A stretch of DNA of 64,000 nucleotides from Trissonchulus latispiculum (taxonomy: Eukaryota; Nematoda; Enoplea; Enoplida; Ironidae). The position numbers and the translations under genes were made by a program. Every line of letters starts with the position of its first letter. The stretch's first letter is position 1. The notes below the pieces were generated by a model. That model had not been told where the DNA came from and ran no database searches. It worked only from the letters and a program-made list of their open reading frames with translations. The stretch spans positions 79,747 through 143,746 of the forward strand of contig JASAND010016332.1 in the NCBI GenBank assembly GCA_030248195.1, given 5' to 3'. Below, piece after piece: positions 58,218 through 64,000 of this stretch.

Positions 58218-58433
58218 GGTAAATGGGTACCACTGCGGTGGGAAGGTAACAGGAGTCTGTGTTCTGGCGTAATGCCTGATGAAGGGCTGGCCCCCCTACC
58301 ACAGATGTAGTCAACATTGGAGTTGTCGCTCCTGGCTTCGGGCTGTGAATCCGGAGATAAGCACCAGTACCCTATAACCTGCAGTAGGTTGAAGTTCTCT
58401 CCAGGGGTCACTTTACCTTACCTTTACCTTTTT
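58218..58433 (+). mobile_element. SINE-like insertion (216 bp)
   Basis: The insertion is flanked by a perfect 11-bp duplication ATTCAGTATTC (58207-58217 and 58434-58444), and the right end has a simple tail (TTACCT/CTTTACC repeats, T-rich). The body is GC-richer than its surroundings and does not code. It interrupts copy 2 of the GGCCGGCC-ended element. A clear Pol III box is not visible. Confidence 0.75.
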
Positions 58434-58740
58434 ATTCAGTATTCCAGCTAAACTAAAAAAGTTAACAGTACGAAGGCAGTTTAGCGTGGCGTAGTTTAGA
58501 AATACCTTCTGCTTTTTTAGTACAGCTAGATTTGGAGTTCATTTTAAGCTTAGTTGCTCTAAATTGTAAATTATTATTGTTGATTTGCTTCCCGGCCGGT
58601 GGCCGGCGGCCGACCTCAAACACTGGACTGTTATTCTTACAAACCAACAAACATAACTTATGTTAATCTTCGAACCCTAAAGTGGGATGACAGACACTTG
58701 CATTGCAATGCACACAGAAGTATAACGCATTTTAATTTTA

Positions 58741-58833
58741 GCATATTTATTTATTTATTCATTTATTTATTTATTTATTTGTTTGTTTGTTTATTTGTTT
58801 ATTTATTTATTTATCTGTTTATATTATTTATTT
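58741..58833. repeat. (TTTA)n/(TTTG)n microsatellite
   Basis: About 90 bases of TTTA tetramers with a TTTG stretch in the middle. Confidence 0.9.
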
Positions 58834-59410
58834 AGATATAGCTGGCTGCCAGAATAAAACTAAATATGCAATAAAATGGGATAAAATAAAATAAGCTTGA
58901 AAGCATAACATAACATAAAATGTAATAAATTATGACAGGCTAAAACAGGATAAAACTGAAATCTCGGAATTGGATTCTCACTTTAGTATCGAGAAGTCAA
59001 AAATTGGTGAGAATTACGATCTCAATGTATAATTATAATCAATAGTTCAACTAAACATCTATTTCATCATCATGTAAAATTCTCCCTCACCTATTAGCAC
59101 TTTCTTTCAGCTTTGTAGCAAACCCCTAAACCGCTAAACATTTCTATTGCACTCTGCACAGCTGCAATTCATTGCAAACTGCAAGCTGGGCACACTCCTA
59201 CACCTCACTGAAGACTGAAGAGCGGCATCTTAGCTGCAATTTCTGCAGTTTCCTGCAATTGACTGCAATTGACTGCAAGCTGCAATTTGTAGCGCTAGAG
59301 AAAAGCTAAACCTGCAAGCTTCGTCTGCAACGTCAGCCTCTACACAACTTCTGTGAAGTTGGCCCCCTTTGAGTGTGTTTGGAACAAACTTTTTTCCTCT
59401 TCCCCCGAAA
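58834..59410. promoter_or_regulatory. Upstream region of the RING/B-box gene
   Basis: A cluster of CTGCAATT/CTGCAAG words (about ten at 59160-59330) precedes the start codon. Whether they are regulatory or a degenerate repeat is unknown. No clear TATA box was seen. Confidence 0.35.
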
Positions 59411-62400
59411 ATGCTTGAATGTCCCGTTTGTCATCAAGAATTTTCGAGTCTCAAATCCCTGAGCTGTCAGCATGCCTTTTGCGAAGGGTGTTTGGGTCAA
59501 CTGAAATCCGGGTCAGAGGTCAAATGCCCGGTCTGCCGAGCCGATGTCCAACTGCCGGCTTTCGGGATATCGGATTTGCCGAATCGATTTGGCGGCGAAG
59601 TGACCTGCTCTGCCTGTAACCAGAAGAAGGATCTTGCGGAGCATGTTTGGTGCGAAGGCTGTCTGACCTTGGCCTGCAAGTAGGTAGCAATTAACTGTGA
59701 TTAGTTAGAGTAATAATTAATTAAATGTTGCTAAAATTTAGTTTGGCATTTATTGAGATTTGATGTAGTTTACGATATGTCTTTACGTTTAAAAAATTGC
59801 ACTCAAAACATGTCAATGTTTGATTGAGGCTCTGTCACTATTGAGTAAATGGATTTTATTTAATTATTTAATCAATTTTATTATTCATTTATCAGTTTAA
59901 GCCATGCTAACTAATGTGTATAATTTGTTAAATGACATGACATAAATTGTTCACATGTCTATTTGACTGAATGTGTTGACTTGGCTCAAATCGAACTGCT
60001 GAGTAGACTAAATAATGACATTGTGACTAAGCTCCAGAAATAAGTCAGGGCTGAATTGGGATTCGGAAACGAAACTAATTCTTTCTGATCGGACCCGTTT
60101 AATTATCTTTTCCAGCCTGTGCAAATTAATCCAGGTTTAAATGTAGCTTAATTGACTTAAAAAGGTGCTCAGCTTTAGGCCTAGTATACACCTCGGAGTG
60201 GACTTTGATCAAAGATCTCAAAAAAGCTATCCAGTCTGAAACAAATGCTTAAAAATTCTCAATCCTCCCAAAAATTGATGTGGTCTGAAATGATAAAAAT
60301 GAAAACAACTGAGTTAAAATGCAAAAAATTGGAGAATTGGATCGAAATTTAAGTGCTCGTTTTTTACCTTATTATTATCGCTAATTATTCTGCCGCAACG
60401 ACGCCAAATCATCCACGCTCAATTGTTTTAGTAAAACTACCTGAAAATTTGATTGTGATTGTTAAAAAAGGACATCTACCTAATTTAAATTACGTTATGT
60501 CACTTTTGAATTTAAACTAAGTTCATGTCATTCATCTTGTAATTCGATTTAAATTTGGTCAACTTGCACACTTTTATGGGTTACACACATACGTGTGCTT
60601 GGGGGGGGGTTGGGGGGGGGTTTTCACCCCCCCCCCCCAGACCTGTGCTCACCCCCCCCAGAGGGTTCCCTCACCCCCCCCCCAGAATCCGTTTTTTTCC
60701 GGTAAAAAACCGAAAAAAATCCGGTTTTTCGGCGGCCTTCGGCCGCCCTTCACCCCCCCCCCCCCAGAACTTTCCCTCCTGCACATGTCTGGTTAGGAAC
60801 CTCGTCCAAACCGAAACCGAATATTACAAGCATTATGCGCTTTCAAAAGCGTATATTAAAGCGAATGTTACTAGCGTAGGTCGTATTCAATTTTTAGACG
60901 ATATTTACATTTTTTGCTTCTGAGAGCCAACAAACAAGCTTGCTGTCTAAACCTTGCTTATCCTGCAGCTGACCAGACATGCTACAGTTTTTCGTATTGG
61001 CGGGCACTACCTTTGCACTAAATGCATCCATAAATGTAAACAACTCTATTCTTGCAAATGTTTTGCTGTGTTTCTTTGTGTCTATACAGAAGTTACACAT
61101 ACAAAACAAGTACATCAAAAAACTGCGTCATTGAAAACCGTAGGTACGCTTTAAAACCGTATATACGGCAGGTTTGTAACAAGCGTTTAACGCTCGTAAT
61201 ATACGGTTAACATTTGGACGAGGTTCCTTACACAAAATTAAAGTTATCGTACACATTAAAGGGATAAAAATATTCCTAAAATTAGACTATAGCGGCATAC
61301 TACGGATGATTTCCCATAAATTGTTTTTAATTCGCAAATTCAATTTCAAACTTTCAAGATCTATAATTGAATTTATTTTTCAATGTTTCATCCGTTCAAC
61401 CTTTTACCATACCTAACTTTAATATAAAATTACCAAATTTAAAATTTGTAGAGGAACATATTCTGGGCTTCCGTCGAAAAATCAAAAGTTTAGCAAATCT
61501 GATTGAATTATTTGACTTCGTTGAGAATCGAATTACTAACCTCTCAATCCTTTTCTACGAATGCTGAGAGAGAAATGCAAGTTAATTCTTTATGACTTCT
61601 ATGCATCTAGAATTTTATATGCTCAAGCATTTTTAATTTTATTTTTTTAGAAAATCATTAATTTAATTTAATGTTGTTTTTTGCAGAAAATGCGCTGAAG
61701 ATCACCACAAGGAACACACGCTGAACCCGAACGCAATCCAGGGTCCGGCTAGTTTCTGTCATTCGCAGCTGCAGCGCTACGCCTCGCTGCACTCGAATCT
61801 GACAGAAATCCAGAAGAAATTCGTCAGCGAATATCTATCCCGACTGGAGCAGCAAATTCTGGCGAAGCTGGATGACGACCTCGGTCTTCGTTTGCAGAAA
61901 TTCGCCGAACAAAAGCAATGGTTTCGCCAGACTTTCGGTATCACCTCACGCGCTGAGATTACGCCGAAAGCTGGCGAAACCACGCCTGCAGCGCCCGCAC
62001 CCGCACCTCCTGCGGAAGGTGCAACGGAAGCACCTCCCGCAGGAGCGGAAGGTGCCGATTCCGGCGAGAAGAGCGACAAAAGCGAGAAGAAACCGTTGAA
62101 GTTCATCGAAATGTTCCAGAACATCCGCTCGGTCAAGCAGCCGCCGGCAAAATTCCTGGACCCTCTGCCAAAGGAGGGTCCAGTCTTCGCGCCGCCGCCA
62201 ATCGAAGAAGTGATCGGTCAGTTTGTTCGCGTGGATCGATTCTCGGCCTTCGCACCGAATTTCAACCTCCGCGCCAAACGTCAGCCACAGTCAGTGGTCA
62301 AATACATCGGTTCGGGTAAAATTTCAGAGCCCTGCGACCTGTGCATCCTTCCGGACAAGAGAGCCCTTCTGGTCAGCAGCACAGGCGAGGGAGTTCTGAA

Positions 62401-63124
62401 ATTTGACCTGACCGATATGGAAGACATCCGATTTGTTGGCTGCTTGCCGCCAGTCGGCAACCAACAAATCGTGTCGCTGAGCTACGAACCGTTGACGAAA
62501 ATGGTCGCAGCCACGACACTGGAGGAGTACGTCCGATGGACAGTGGCCATCGTTGACCCCGTGACCCTCCAGGTAGACCGGGCGATTCCCTGCCCGACGG
62601 AGCCACACGTGGCCAACAGCTGGTATCGGTGGGTCACGTGGCTTGATCCACATCACGTGATCCTGTCCTATGGAGACGATAAACTCTCCCTGGTCCACAT
62701 TTGTGACATAACCACCGGAGAGTGGAAACAGCTGGTTTCGGAGAAGGAAGCCACCTTTCGTCGCAGCGCGGCGAAATTGACTGACACGGACTATGTCATC
62801 TCGATTCCGGATATGAAAAACCGGAAAATCAAAACCCTGTCCCTGAAACGGGATTCTTATGCCATTTCCGGATTTGCCGAGTTGGGAAATAAGGAACTGA
62901 CTCTGGATATGCCGGTTTGTCTGGACGTTAATGCGGATACCCTGGTAATTGGATTCTGGAAGGAGGGAAAGATTGTGGCGGCCCATATGGGATCTGGGAC
63001 CTCGGAAACCGTTTGCTGTGTGGGGGATCGAGAACTGATTTCCTTGAGAGTTTTTGAGGGGAAAATTTTTGCCCTCTGTAAGACCCGGGAGGTTGTTCAG
63101 GTCTATAACATGAAACTGTCCTAA
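59411..63124 (+). CDS. RING/B-box/coiled-coil protein with propeller-like C-terminus (TRIM-like E3 ligase), 568 aa
   Basis: Exon 1 is 59411-59679 and exon 2 is 61687-63124. The phase-2 junction (AA|GTAGGT ... TTTTTTGCAG|A) joins perfectly inside the B-box. The RING finger C3HC4 uses Cys4, Cys7, Cys19, His21, Cys24, Cys27, Cys39 and Cys42. The B-box spans Cys66 to His100 (C66, C69, C81, C84, C89, C92, H96, H100). A coiled coil follows at about 115-170, then a Pro/Ala/Glu linker (182-226), and then a C-terminal region (285-568) of repeated beta-rich units with the look of an NHL/WD-type propeller. This is the RBCC plan of TRIM ubiquitin ligases: RING recruits E2, the coiled coil dimerises, the propeller binds substrate or RNA. 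Coding GC content is clearly higher than in the rest of the window. The ATG at 59411 is the first in frame. Confidence 0.85.
60598..60789. repeat. Poly-C/CCGGTTTT repeat, copy 2
   Basis: Same structure as 49790-49959, with longer C runs; it ends CCTCCTGCACATGTC. Both copies contain inverted AAACCGG words and GGCGGCC palindromes. Confidence 0.8.
60796..61227. mobile_element. PIF/Harbinger-type MITE (432 bp)
   Basis: Perfect 15-bp inverted ends GGAACCTCGTCCAAA/TTTGGACGAGGTTCC are flanked by TTA on both sides (60793-60795 and 61228-61230), the target duplication typical of PIF/Harbinger. It has no transposase and is inserted in the intron of the RING/B-box gene. Confidence 0.9.
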
Positions 63125-63580
63125 AAAGTTGGGCGGATTCAACTCAAAATTCTGGTTAGATTGATGGTGGTTCTAAATTTTTAGATTTTAATTATAAATA
63201 TAGATTTTAAAGGTTTGATTTTATAAGATTTATGCTCAAAAATGAGAAAACCGCTGTCAATCATTACTAATCAGAATTTAGGTTTAACATATTATTAAAA
63301 TGTTAATTTCTTGAATACTGTATATCCTATGGACAATGAATAATGACTATATATAACATTCAATATTGCATTTAAATACTGAATTTGGAGTTACTATTTT
63401 ATTATTTACAGGAGTTGTTTCGTTAATCAGTAGTATATATCCCCACCACCCCCCCCGTTGCCTATGTTTATGTGTTAAAGCCAAATCAATCGAAGTGTGT
63501 AACGACTTGAAGTGTTGGTTTAATTATCACCGTCTTGTTGCAAGGCCCTTTTTAATCAATAATCCTAGCTAGTCATAAGC
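63125..63580. other. 3' flank of the RING/B-box gene
   Basis: AT-rich; no canonical AATAAA is close to the stop, so the polyadenylation site is not fixed. Confidence 0.4.
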
Positions 63581-64000
63581 AGCTGTTTATTACGCAATCA
63601 GCTTAATGTCCCTTTTTATATCACGTGATAGGCAATCAACTGCAAACCTAGCTATTTCTTAGCTAGCTAATGATGACGTCATAATTCCGGGAATTTATAC
63701 AGGAATAAACTAGATTAACTGTGTTACGCTGCCTGCAGGTGCAATGATCAGAACAATTAAAAAAGTCGATAGTTCTGTTATTCTTTATAACACATGATAC
63801 AAATCTTAGTACCCCAGCCAAGCATCACATAGCTAATACTTACGCCATAATTCCTGGAATTGTCTACTATTTAGCCTCCCCTATAAATAACCACTACTTT
63901 CGTAGCTACCTATTACGCTGCCCGCAGGCGCAATCAGCTGCGCTGATTGCGCAAGCGTGCAGCGATTACGCAATCATTGCAATCATTTTCCGCCGCGCCC
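63581..64000. repeat. Diverged tandem repeats, about 190 bp, with palindromes
   Basis: TTACGC...CAATCA, TAGCTAAT...ACG.CATAATTCC.GGAATT and TTACGCTGCC.GCAGG.GCAAT recur in order about two times, continuing off the window. GCGCAATCAGC TGCGCTGATTGCGC (63929-63953 region) is a palindrome. Confidence 0.55.

Larger units (their letters stand above)
50181..58612. mobile_element. GGCCGGCC-ended repeat element, copy 2, interrupted by nested insertions
   Basis: The two halves (50181-50479 and 58114-58612) together match copy 1. Between them lie a MITE, which itself contains the BEL element, and in the right half a 216-bp insert (58218-58433). The right end is GGCCGGCGGCC at about 58612. Confidence 0.75.
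59680..61686 (+). other. Intron of the RING/B-box gene (2007 bp)
   Basis: It starts GTAGGT and ends TTTTTTGCAG. It contains a poly-C repeat (60598-60789) and a Harbinger-type MITE (60796-61227); the remainder is AT-rich with no further gene seen. Confidence 0.85.

Noticed and set aside
62324..63142. 272-aa frame on the minus strand
   Set aside because: Antisense to the GC-rich second exon of the RING/B-box gene, whose sense frame is supported by a domain-consistent splice junction.

Overview
The window looks like repeat-rich nuclear DNA of an invertebrate animal. It is AT-rich, has GT-AG introns (one only 38 nt), sparse small exons, a RING/B-box gene of animal type, a full BEL/Pao retrotransposon and the remains of a Polinton/Maverick. 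I cannot fix the phylum; nematodes, flatworms, molluscs and other invertebrates all remain possible. No bacterial operon, CRISPR array or rRNA gene is visible.

Region by region. 1-5 kb is AT-rich non-coding DNA with a degenerate minisatellite (558-897). 4.9-15.8 kb holds scattered exon-like pieces on the + strand: a duplicated transmembrane exon (4950-5193), several Thr/Ser-rich mucin-like modules (about 5967, 8305 and 12641), and one splice-consistent end of a single-pass membrane protein (12641-13058). A small secreted-peptide-like ORF lies on the minus strand at 9.85-10.04 kb. 15.8-26 kb is almost featureless apart from a candidate 1.1-kb DNA transposon (21657-22799) and weak exon candidates. 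26.6-29.1 kb has a duplicated gene of unknown function, one copy open and one broken. 29.3-44.6 kb is a decayed Polinton territory: chromodomain integrase, minor-capsid-like gene and three copies of protein-primed DNA polymerase B. Two of the polymerase copies lie in inverted arms of exactly 1888 bp. Foldback elements, MITEs and a small two-exon host-like gene are also present. 44.9-48.5 kb contains GC-rich direct repeats and microsatellites.

48.57-58.61 kb is a nested stack of mobile elements. A GGCCGGCC-ended element is interrupted by a MITE with 7-bp target duplications, which is in turn interrupted by a complete BEL/Pao element (50557-58070; identical 234-bp LTRs, 5-bp target duplication). 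A 216-bp insert with 11-bp duplications also sits in the outer element. The BEL element has an intact Gag-Pol and, in place of an envelope gene, a second intact ORF with the sequence blocks of an SGNH/GDSL hydrolase. This is the most interesting object in the window.

59.4-63.1 kb is the best host gene: two exons coding a 568-aa RING/B-box/coiled-coil protein with a propeller-like C-terminus. Its intron carries a poly-C repeat and a Harbinger-type MITE with TTA target duplications. The window ends in diverged tandem repeats.
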